Below are positions 1 through 4,837 of a stretch of DNA of 6,298 bases, one piece after another; positions within the stretch are counted from its first letter, which is position 1, and every line of letters begins with the position of its first letter. Made by a program: the position numbers and the translations under genes. A model generated the notes under the pieces. It had not been told where the DNA came from, ran no database searches, and worked only from the letters and a program-made list of their open reading frames with translations. The stretch comes from Deltaproteobacteria bacterium (GTDB lineage Bacteria > Myxococcota > B64-G9): positions 1 to 6,298 of the forward strand of contig QMME01000247.1 in the NCBI GenBank assembly GCA_003647095.1. The letters are read 5' to 3'.

Positions 1-414
1 GGGCGGGGCACGGTCTGCCAGCCGGTGTCCGGGCTGGCACCGGCCTGGCTGGTGCTGGCCGTGGCCCCCTTTGGTTTGTCTACCGCCGAGGTCTACAACA
101 AAAGAAAGCAATTGACAAAATCGGGTGCCGGTGCTACGAATTCCCCCCTCGCCGGATGTGCGGGTGGCGAGTGGAACGGGTTGGTTGTGGGCAACGATCT
201 GCAACCGGCCAGCGAAGCCCTCCAGCCTGCCATCGGTCGGGTTTGTAAAGCGTTGCTGAAGGCCGGAGCGGAGGCCTCGCTTTTGACCGGGAGCGGACCT
301 ACCGTATTCGGCTTGTGTCGAACCGAGGATGAGGCCCGCGCGGTGGCGGCTCGCGTAGAGAAGCAACCCGGATGGCGTTACCTGCTGGCGTACACCGTGG
401 CGTCAGCGCGGTAG
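1..414 (+). CDS. ispE: 4-diphosphocytidyl-2-C-methyl-D-erythritol kinase, C-terminal part (5' end outside window)
   Basis: This is the C-terminal 137 residues of a GHMP-family kinase, read in frame from base 1 to the TAG at 412-414. IspE phosphorylates the 2-hydroxyl of CDP-methylerythritol with ATP in the cytosolic MEP pathway for isoprenoid precursors. The family evidence is the glycine-rich GHMP motif 3, TGSGPTVF, encoded at 286-309, the earlier segment VAPFGLSTAEVY that matches the usual IspE 'P-x-G-x-STA-x-VY' block, and TNSPL and NDL blocks between them. The first residues, GRGT, resemble the conserved GRGE-like stretch before that block. The ATP-binding GHMP motif (PxxxGLGGSSS) and the N-terminus lie upstream of the window. 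A GTG at 25 is internal and is not the start. Family assignment is firm and IspE is strongly favoured over other GHMP kinases because prs and rplY follow, as in many proteobacteria. No frameshift is visible. Confidence 0.93.
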   Translation, partial: GRGTVCQPVSGLAPAWLVLAVAPFGLSTAEVYNKRKQLTKSGAGATNSPLAGCAGGEWNGLVVGNDLQPASEALQPAIGRVCKALLKAGAEASLLTGSGPTVFGLCRTEDEARAVAARVEKQPGWRYLLAYTVASAR

Positions 415-478
415 CCCTGGCAACCGCCGGCGTGGTCTCAGGCCCAAGGTGCCCGGGGGGCACGGGAGGTAGAGCATC

Positions 479-850
479 ATGGAGATCACAGAGGTGAGAG
501 TATTCCCGGTTAACGAGGACAAGCTCAAGGCCTACGCCACGATCACCTTCGACAGGTGTTTCGTGGTGCGCGATCTGAAGGTCATCCAGGGCAACAACGG
601 TCTGTTCGTGGCCATGCCCAGCAAGAAGCGCAAGGATGGCACCTTCAAGGATACGGCCCACCCACTCAACACCGAGACCCGGGAGCGCATCGAGTCCGCC
701 GTCCTGGCCGAGTATCGTCGCGAACTGGAACGCACGGGTACTCCCCTGCCCGATGTGGGTGAGCGCAAGCTGAGCAAGTCCAAGGAACAGGATCCGGGGG
801 CGGATGACAGCAGTGGTACCGGAGAAGCAGGGCCGGGCGAAGAGGGCTGA
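479..850 (+). CDS. spoVG: Putative septation / regulatory protein SpoVG
   Basis: This is a 123-residue SpoVG-family protein. The start ATG has a strong site GGGAGGT at 464-470, eight bases upstream. Residues 1-84 align by eye with the whole SpoVG core: MEITEVRVFPV, a central IQGNNGLFVAMPSKK at 36-50, DTAHPLN at 58-64, and a C-terminal helix around 66-82. In Bacillus and Staphylococcus SpoVG affects septation and gene expression, and homologues bind DNA or RNA. Its role in non-sporulating Gram-negative bacteria is not settled. Residues 85-123 form a family-atypical tail rich in D, E, G, P, K and S, with an acidic end, probably disordered. It lies 64 bases after ispE and 102 bases before prs. 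The link of spoVG to prs, rplY and pth recalls Firmicutes (spoVG-glmU-prs-ctc-pth), but here glmU is absent and ispE takes the upstream place. The family call is firm and the cellular role is inferred. Confidence 0.95.
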   Translation: MEITEVRVFPVNEDKLKAYATITFDRCFVVRDLKVIQGNNGLFVAMPSKKRKDGTFKDTAHPLNTETRERIESAVLAEYRRELERTGTPLPDVGERKLSKSKEQDPGADDSSGTGEAGPGEEG

Positions 851-914
851 GGGAAGAAAAGGAGAGGCGTTCGGCGGAAGTTCGGTTCTGTTTACTACCA
901 GCAAGTCCCACAAC

Positions 915-930
915 CCGCCCGGCGGGGCGG
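915..930 (+). other. GC-rich hairpin between spoVG and prs
   Basis: CCGCCC at 915-920 pairs perfectly with GGGCGG at 925-930 around the tetraloop GGCG. It lies 22 bases before the prs start. No T-run follows on either strand, so it is not a standard intrinsic terminator. It might stabilise or process the mRNA or tune prs translation, but that is inference. The rest of the 851-952 gap is purine-rich and shows no clear promoter. Confidence 0.4.
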
Positions 931-952
931 AAGAGAGACAAAGAGGAAACCC

Positions 953-1900
953 GTGTATCGCGAAGACGCACCGTTGATTTTTTCCGGCAACTCCAACCGC
1001 AAACTGGTGGAGGCCATAGCTGCCTACCTCAACACCGCCCCCGGCAAGGCCAACGTGGGCCGCTTCTCGGACGGCGAGACCAACGTGGAGATAGGCGAGA
1101 ACGTACGTGGCAAGAACTGTTTCGTGGTGCAGTCCACCTGCAACCCGGTCAATCACCACATCATGGAGTTGCTGGTGATCATGGACGCCCTGCGCCGTTC
1201 CTCGGCCGGGCAGATCATCGCCATGATCCCCTATTACGGCTACGGCCGGCAGGACCGCAAGGTGGCCCCTCGAACCCCCATTACCTCGAAGCTGGTGGCC
1301 GACATGCTCACCGCCGCCGGAGCCGACCGGGTGGTTTCCATCGACCTGCACGCCGGGCAGATCCAGGGGTTCTTCAACATTCCCTTCGATCACCTGTTTG
1401 CCGCTCCGGTGTTCCTGGAAGATATTCGCCAGCGGTTCGAAAGGCCCCCGGTCATTGTTTCTCCGGATGCCGGTGGCACCGAGCGGGCACGCGCCTATTC
1501 CAAGCGCCTGCGCTCCACCCTGGCCATCATCGACAAGCGCCGCAGCGCGCCCAACGTCTCCGAAGTGATGAACGTCATCGGCGAGGTCGAGGGCCAGGAA
1601 GCGCTGCTGGTCGACGACATGGTCGACACCGCCGGCACCCTGACCCTGGGCGCCCAGGTACTGCTGGACCGCGGCGCCACCCGGGTGGTGGCCTACGCGG
1701 TGCACCCGGTGTTGTCCGGCCCGGCCATGGAGCGTATTGAAAGCTCACCGCTGGACGAGCTGGTGGTCACCGACACGGTACCCCTGAACGAGCGGGCCAA
1801 CGCCTGCAAGAAGATTCGCGTGCTGTCGGTAGCGCCATTGCTGGGAGAGGCCATCAGGCGCATTCACATGCAGGATTCCGTAAGCGCGCTTTTCGTGTAA
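953..1900 (+). CDS. prs: Ribose-phosphate pyrophosphokinase (PRPP synthetase, class I)
   Basis: This 315-residue enzyme has the normal length of class I bacterial PRPP synthetases. It transfers pyrophosphate from ATP to ribose 5-phosphate, giving PRPP for purine, pyrimidine, histidine, tryptophan and NAD synthesis. The start is GTG, with AGAGG at 942-946 six bases upstream, and gives the expected N-terminus with IFSGNSN. Visible motifs are the catalytic flexible-loop region YGYGRQDRK at residues 94-102, SIDLHAGQIQGFF from 129 with the metal-binding histidine at 133, a DAGGTERARAYSKRL block after it, AIIDKRR, and the PRPP-binding loop VDDMVDTAGT at 220-229. All key residues look intact. The activity is cytosolic and in this class is normally phosphate-activated and ADP-inhibited. 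It is followed 30 bases later by rplY, the usual proteobacterial and Firmicute pairing. Confidence 0.98.
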   Translation: MYREDAPLIFSGNSNRKLVEAIAAYLNTAPGKANVGRFSDGETNVEIGENVRGKNCFVVQSTCNPVNHHIMELLVIMDALRRSSAGQIIAMIPYYGYGRQDRKVAPRTPITSKLVADMLTAAGADRVVSIDLHAGQIQGFFNIPFDHLFAAPVFLEDIRQRFERPPVIVSPDAGGTERARAYSKRLRSTLAIIDKRRSAPNVSEVMNVIGEVEGQEALLVDDMVDTAGTLTLGAQVLLDRGATRVVAYAVHPVLSGPAMERIESSPLDELVVTDTVPLNERANACKKIRVLSVAPLLGEAIRRIHMQDSVSALFV

Positions 1901-1930
1901 GCAACCGGGTTCGCAGAGGAGGACAAGAAG

Positions 1931-2629
1931 ATGGACACACCGGTGTTGAACGTGGAAGCCAGGGAGACAACCGGCAAGAGCCAGGCGGCCAAGCTTCGCC
2001 AGCAAGGGTTGATCCCGGCCGTGTGTTACGGCGGCGGCAAGCAGCCGTTGAGCATGGCCCTGGAGCCGGCCAGCCTGCTCAGGATACTACGTGGTCCACG
2101 GGGTTTGAACTCGTTGATCAAGCTGCAGGGACTGAGCGAGGAACGCACGGTGTTCGTGCAGGAGATCCAGAAGCACCCGGTGCAGCGTACCTGGTTGCAC
2201 GTGGACTTCCTCTACGTGGATCCCAATTTGCCCATCATCCGTCGCGTGCCGGTGGAGTTGCAGGGCCGGCCCGAGGGCGTGAAGCTGGGCGGAGTGCTGC
2301 AGATTGCCCGGCGCAACATTCGTATCGAGTCCTTGCCGGCCAACGTGCCCGACAAGATCGCCATCGACGTCAGCAGCTTACAGATCGGCGACTCCATACA
2401 CGTCGAGGAACTGCCCTTGCCGGAGGGAGTCAAGGCCATATACGATCAGAACTTCACCATCTGCGCGGTGGTGGCACCCACGGCCGAGGAAGAAAAGCCC
2501 GTAGCCGAGGGCGAGGAGGCCGAGGCGGCCGCGGCCGGGGAGGCCGGAGAGGAAGCCGCCGCCGGCGAGCAGAAGGAAGAAGAGAAGCAAGACGCCGCCA
2601 AGCAGGAAGCCGGCAAGGAAAAGGCTTGA
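1931..2629 (+). CDS. rplY: Large ribosomal subunit protein bL25, long CTC/TL5 form
   Basis: This is a 232-residue general-stress-type bL25 (CTC/TL5), which binds 5S rRNA in the large subunit. The ATG follows a near-perfect AGGAGG at 1917-1922, eight bases away. Residues 1 to about 93 form the 5S-binding bL25 domain, with the hallmark GLIPAVCYGGG near 26-36 and VQEIQKHPVQRTWLHVDF at 76-93. Residues of about 100-182 form the second beta domain typical of CTC, with GRPEGVKLGGVLQ at 112-124 and LPLPEGVKAI at 161-170. Residues 183-232 are a low-complexity tail of Ala, Glu, Lys, Gly and Gln, probably disordered or partly helical. E. coli bL25 is only about 94 residues, so this is clearly the two-domain form. 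The gene sits between prs and pth as in many bacteria. The call is firm, and the tail's function is unknown. Confidence 0.97.
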   Translation: MDTPVLNVEARETTGKSQAAKLRQQGLIPAVCYGGGKQPLSMALEPASLLRILRGPRGLNSLIKLQGLSEERTVFVQEIQKHPVQRTWLHVDFLYVDPNLPIIRRVPVELQGRPEGVKLGGVLQIARRNIRIESLPANVPDKIAIDVSSLQIGDSIHVEELPLPEGVKAIYDQNFTICAVVAPTAEEEKPVAEGEEAEAAAAGEAGEEAAAGEQKEEEKQDAAKQEAGKEKA

Positions 2630-2637
2630 TGTCGTTG

Positions 2638-2667
2638 GCCGGCCCGGCCCCGACGGGCAGAGCCGGC
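2638..2667 (+). other. GC-rich inverted repeat in the rplY-pth gap
   Basis: GCCGGC at 2638-2643 can pair with GCCGGC at 2662-2667, with a short inner CCG/CGG stem (2644-2646 with 2654-2656). It lies nine bases after the rplY stop and just upstream of pth. No T-run follows, so a Rho-independent terminator is unlikely. The pth Shine-Dalgarno (AGGGTG, 2669-2674) starts right after it. It could be a processing or stability element. Part of the pairing may be chance in such GC-rich DNA. Confidence 0.3.
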
Positions 2668-2677
2668 AGGGTGTAGC

Positions 2678-3265
2678 ATGTTCTTTGTCATTGCGGGACT
2701 CGGTAATCCAGGCCGGCGCTACTCCGGTACGCGCCACAATGCCGGCTTTGCCGTGGTCGAGAGGTTGGCCGCCGCGGAGGGCTGGAACTTCGGCCGCCGG
2801 CGTTTTTCCTCGCTGGTGGCCGAGGGACGTTACGGCCGGCACCACCTGTTGCTGCTGCAGCCGCAGACATTCATGAACCTGTCCGGCCAGGCGGTGGCCG
2901 CCGCGGTGAGGTTCTACCGCTTGCCCCTGAAACAGCTGGCGGTGGTGCACGACGACGTCGACCTCGAAGTGGGACGCTTGCAACTGCGCCGGGGCGGGGG
3001 CACGGGCGGTCATCGCGGCCTGGATTCCATAGTCCAGTCACTGGGTGGAGCCGGCTTCGTGAGGCTGCGAGTTGGCGCCGGGCGCCCGGAGCCGGGCGTG
3101 GATACGGCCGATCACGTGCTGGCTCCCCTGGCACCGCCGCAGCAGCAACTCTGGCAAGACGCCCTGGCGCGAGCGGTACCGGCCCTGAAGTGCTGGCTGG
3201 ACGAGGGCCTGGAAATGGCCATGAACCGCTACAACCCCTGGCCGGTCAAGGAGGAGAAGTCTTGA
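2678..3265 (+). CDS. pth: Peptidyl-tRNA hydrolase
   Basis: This 195-residue Pth1-type enzyme is of usual length. It cleaves the ester bond of peptidyl-tRNAs dropped from stalled ribosomes, recycling tRNA in the cytosol. The conserved N-terminus is MFFVIAGLGNPG, with Asn10. The catalytic His20 and Asn21 lie in TRHNAGF. FMNLSG at 65-70 holds Asn67, and HDDVDL at 91-96 holds the catalytic-site Asp (Asp93). The block GTGGHRGLDSI follows at 108-118. In E. coli this block is GHNG, with an Asn that contacts tRNA, whereas here an Arg stands there (Arg113). Basic residues at that place may occur in relatives, so activity is expected. The ribosome-binding site is modest (AGGGTG, close to the ATG), but no better in-frame start fits the family. 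The stop codon overlaps the start of the next gene by four bases. The identification is firm. Confidence 0.97.
   Translation: MFFVIAGLGNPGRRYSGTRHNAGFAVVERLAAAEGWNFGRRRFSSLVAEGRYGRHHLLLLQPQTFMNLSGQAVAAAVRFYRLPLKQLAVVHDDVDLEVGRLQLRRGGGTGGHRGLDSIVQSLGGAGFVRLRVGAGRPEPGVDTADHVLAPLAPPQQQLWQDALARAVPALKCWLDEGLEMAMNRYNPWPVKEEKS
3248..3254 (+). promoter_or_regulatory. Shine-Dalgarno that fixes the TTG start of the small membrane protein
   Basis: AAGGAGG, a full anti-SD match, lies inside the last codons of pth. Seven bases separate it from TTG at 3262, the ideal spacing. The later in-frame GTG (3268) and ATG (3277) are 13 and 22 bases away, too far for this site. This favours TTG as the start, with translation coupled to pth termination through the TTGA overlap. 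Confidence 0.7.
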
Positions 3266-3493
3266 ACGTGAAAAGAATGGCCATATTCGGTTTCGTCCTG
3301 GGTCTGTTGATCTGGGGCCTGAGCGAATTCTTCGCCTGGATCATCGGTGACCTGGTTGGTGCCGTCAAGGTGGCGCGCATTGCTCCCGGTCTGGCCGGGC
3401 TGGTGGTGGGCATGTTCCAGGCGGCCATGGTACAGGCCATACGAAAGAAGAGACAGGAGATGCTGGGACAACAGTCCTGAGCAGAGAAGTCTT
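3254..3493 (+). repeat. 10-base direct repeat bracketing the small membrane gene
   Basis: GAGAAGTCTT occurs at 3254-3263 and again at 3484-3493. The first copy spans the pth end and the TTG start, and the second follows the stop of the 72-residue gene by a few bases. The copies are exact over ten bases and diverge on both sides. They might mark a past insertion of the gene or be a chance match in purine-rich intergenic sequence. Confidence 0.5.
3262..3480 (+). CDS. Unrecognised 72-residue two-helix membrane protein
   Basis: I do not recognise a family. The proposed start is TTG, overlapping the pth stop as TTGA and served by the strong site at 3248-3254, giving 72 residues. Two hydrophobic segments are visible: about residues 6-28 (MAIFGFVLGLLIWGLSEFF followed by AWII) and about 37-59. 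The second is less hydrophobic and contains Gln53 and Gln58. Basic residues near the N-terminus (Lys4, Arg5) and the C-terminal cluster RKKR at 61-64 predict a hairpin with both ends in the cytoplasm, with loop Asp30 to Lys36 outside. There is no signal-peptidase site. The second helix has a Gly-rich face (G43, G46, G50), suggesting helix packing or oligomers. It stands between pth and rpsF, where relatives often have ychF. A longer GTG-start form from 3190 would lie inside pth and looks unlikely. Good codon structure and SD support a real gene; function is unknown. Confidence 0.75.
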   Translation: MNVKRMAIFGFVLGLLIWGLSEFFAWIIGDLVGAVKVARIAPGLAGLVVGMFQAAMVQAIRKKRQEMLGQQS

Positions 3494-3505
3494 TCCATAC
3501 TCCTT

Positions 3506-3528
3506 GCTCCGTGAGAGATTCACGGGGC
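3506..3528 (+). promoter_or_regulatory. Stable hairpin in the rpsF leader
   Basis: Bases 3506-3514 pair with 3520-3528 in a nine-pair stem that contains a single G-U pair and closes a five-base loop GAGAT. No T-run follows, so it does not look like an intrinsic terminator. It stands immediately before the second leader hairpin, and together they fill most of the 70-base gap before rpsF. It may be part of a ribosomal-protein autoregulatory leader or separate the small membrane gene from rpsF in mRNA decay. The role is inferred. Confidence 0.5.
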
Positions 3529-3529
3529 T

Positions 3530-3550
3530 GCGACCCGAAAGGAGGTCCGC
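3530..3550 (+). promoter_or_regulatory. SD-masking hairpin of rpsF, candidate S6:S18 autoregulatory leader
   Basis: GCGACC (3530-3535) pairs with GGTCCGC (3544-3550), leaving one bulged C (3547 or 3548). The loop and 3' arm hold the rpsF Shine-Dalgarno AAAGGAGG (3538-3545), and the stem ends at the base before ATG. CCG triplets occur at 3535-3537 and at 3547-3549, the latter at the bulge. In many bacteria the bS6-bS18 complex represses its own operon by binding a leader stem with a bulged CCG. The pairing is visible in the sequence. Membership in that leader family is inference. Confidence 0.45.
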
Positions 3551-4108
3551 ATGTTGTTCCGCGAGTACGAAACCATCTACATCATGAGGCCCGACCTGGC
3601 CGAGGAGGAAGAGGCCGCCGTGGCCGAGCGCATGAGCGGCATCCTCGACAAGACCCAGGCCCGGCTGCTCAAGCAGGCGGTGTGGGGCAAGCGCAAGCTG
3701 GCCTACGAGATCAAGAAGTACTCCAAGGGGGTGTACGTGTCGCTGAAGTACCTCTCCGCCGCCGACACTGTCCAGGAACTGGAGCGCAACCTGAAGATCC
3801 TCGACCCGGTGATTCGCTTCCAGACCTTCAAGATCGCCGATGGCGTGGATGTCGATAAGCGCCTGGCCGAACAGGCGGCCGAAGACGCCCGCGAGGAAGC
3901 CGAGCGGGCCGAGCGGGAACGAGCACTGGCCCAGCAGCAAGCCGAGGCAGAGGCCCGGGCCCGGGCCGAAGCCGAGGCGGTCGCCGCTGCCCCGCAGGTC
4001 GCGGCGACCGGCCAGGAACCGACGACGGCTGCGGCGGCAGGAACGGACCAGGCTGGCAGTGCGGCGGCCGGTGATGATTCATCCAGCGAGCAGAAAGAGG
4101 AGAAGTGA
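3551..4108 (+). CDS. rpsF: Small ribosomal subunit protein bS6 with long Ala/Glu-rich tail
   Basis: bS6 binds the central domain of 16S rRNA as a heterodimer with bS18 in the 30S platform. The 185-residue product starts with the family hallmark REYETIYIMRPDL (4-16) and continues with WGKRKLAYEIKKYSKGVYV near 45-63 and ELERNLKILDPVIRFQTFK at 76-94. This is the full bS6 core. Residues from about 99 to 185 form an extra tail: a charged, probably helical segment of Ala, Glu, Arg and Gln to about 145, then a disordered Ala/Gly/Thr/Ser stretch ending in EQKEEK. E. coli bS6 (about 131-135 residues) also has an acidic tail that RimK extends with Glu, so a long tail is a family trend, but this one is unusually long. 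The ATG follows AAAGGAGG by five bases. It lies three bases ahead of rpsR. No ssb separates them. Confidence 0.97.
   Translation: MLFREYETIYIMRPDLAEEEEAAVAERMSGILDKTQARLLKQAVWGKRKLAYEIKKYSKGVYVSLKYLSAADTVQELERNLKILDPVIRFQTFKIADGVDVDKRLAEQAAEDAREEAERAERERALAQQQAEAEARARAEAEAVAAAPQVAATGQEPTTAAAAGTDQAGSAAAGDDSSSEQKEEK
3952..3967. repeat. 16-base perfect palindrome within the rpsF tail region
   Basis: GGCCCGGGCCCGGGCC is its own reverse complement. It is flanked by direct copies of GCCGAGGC at 3941-3948 and 3971-3978. It encodes part of the Ala/Glu/Arg tail of bS6, so GC-rich codons for Ala, Arg and Glu may explain it. Confidence 0.6.
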
Positions 4109-4111
4109 GCC

Positions 4112-4360
4112 ATGGCCAGGGATTCACGCAAGGGCAGGCGGGGATTCGGTCGGCGCAAGGTGTGCCGTTTCTGCGTCGACAAGAACCTCAAGGTGGACTT
4201 TCATGACGCCAACATGCTGAAGTACTTCTTGACCGAGCGGGGCAAGATCATACCGCGGCGCATTTCCGGCAACTGTGCCAAGCACCAGCGCCAGGTGACA
4301 CTGGCCATCAAGCGGGCCCGACAGATCGCGCTGCTGCCCTACACCTCGTCGACCATCTAG
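4112..4360 (+). CDS. rpsR: Small ribosomal subunit protein bS18, putative zinc-binding (C+) form
   Basis: This 82-residue protein has the bS18 length and signatures, such as KYFLTERGKIIPRRISG at 37-53 and a C-terminal block ending RARQIALLPYTS. bS18 pairs with bS6 on the 30S platform near the mRNA exit. Cys18, Cys21, Cys55 and His58 form a C-x2-C ... C-x2-H set (VCRFC and NCAKHQ), which marks the zinc-ribbon 'C+' form described for several ribosomal proteins. The many C- paralogues lack these residues. The N-terminus is strongly basic (RKGRRGFGRRK). ATG follows AGAGGAG at 4096-4102 by nine bases, and that site lies inside the end of rpsF, so translation is probably coupled. The next gene starts 14 bases after the stop. 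Identity is firm; metal binding is inferred from the ligand pattern. Confidence 0.98.
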   Translation: MARDSRKGRRGFGRRKVCRFCVDKNLKVDFHDANMLKYFLTERGKIIPRRISGNCAKHQRQVTLAIKRARQIALLPYTSSTI

Positions 4361-4374
4361 AGGAGGGCCGACAG

Positions 4375-4818
4375 ATGAAGGTGATTCTACAACAAGACGT
4401 GGCCGATCTCGGCGTGGCCGGAGACATGGTAACGGTCAAGGATGGCTACGCTCGCAATTATCTCATCCCCCAGCAACTGGCGGTGCGGGCCAACACCCGC
4501 AACATCCAGCAGCTCGAGCACCAGAAGCGTCTCATCGCCGCCAACCAGGCCCGGGTGAGGAAACAGGCCGCCGATCTGGCCGAACAGTTGGCCAACGTCT
4601 CCTGCACCATCCCGGTGCTGGTAGGCGAGCAGGACAAGCTTTTCGGCTCGGTTACCAGCAAGGACATCGAGGAGGCACTGGTCCGTGAAGGGGTGCAGCT
4701 GTCGCGCAAGCGCATCTTGCTCGACGAGCCCATCAAGAAGCTGGGTGTCTACAACATCGACGTGCGTTTGCATCCCGAGGTGACTACCAAGCTCAAGGTG
4801 TGGGTCGTGGCCAAGTAG
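4375..4818 (+). CDS. rplI: Large ribosomal subunit protein bL9
   Basis: bL9 binds 23S rRNA near the L1 stalk and helps keep the reading frame. The 147-residue length is normal. The N-terminal domain shows MKVILQQDVADLG and the bL9 signature from Gly13 (GVAGDMVTVKDGYARNYLIP to Ala36). Residues of about 41-75 form the long connecting helix, rich in Gln, Ala, Lys and Arg. Residues 78-147 form the C-terminal domain with DKLFGSVTSKDIEEAL and LGVYNIDVRLHPEV. The ATG follows AGAGGAGG at 4359-4366, which overlaps the rpsR stop, so coupling is likely. Some deltaproteobacteria carry a DUF2232 membrane gene between rpsR and rplI; here there is none. dnaB starts 19 bases after the stop. The call is firm. 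Confidence 0.98.
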   Translation: MKVILQQDVADLGVAGDMVTVKDGYARNYLIPQQLAVRANTRNIQQLEHQKRLIAANQARVRKQAADLAEQLANVSCTIPVLVGEQDKLFGSVTSKDIEEALVREGVQLSRKRILLDEPIKKLGVYNIDVRLHPEVTTKLKVWVVAK

Positions 4819-4837
4819 GCAGGCAGGGAATCGCCCC

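Noticed and set aside
415..478. tRNA gene between ispE and spoVG, as found near ispE in some deltaproteobacteria
   Set aside because: The 64-base gap is too short and shows no cloverleaf or T-loop sequence (GGTTCRANNCC).
869..898. Possible sigma-70 promoter before prs (weak TTCGGC / TACTAC)
   Set aside because: The -35 matches poorly and the spacing is only approximate, so I would not call it.
299..1705. Long open frame (468 codons) on the - strand across ispE, spoVG and prs
   Set aside because: It spans three genes whose identity is clear, has no recognisable domain, and is a mirror of GC-rich third positions.
2023..2676. Open frame of 217 codons overlapping rplY on the + strand
   Set aside because: Low-complexity Arg/Gly-rich product out of frame with bL25; the rplY frame has the conserved domains and a good SD.
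3190..3480. Longer 96-residue form of the small membrane protein starting at GTG 3190
   Set aside because: The extra 24 residues lie inside pth, are not hydrophobic and lack an SD as good as the one for TTG 3262.
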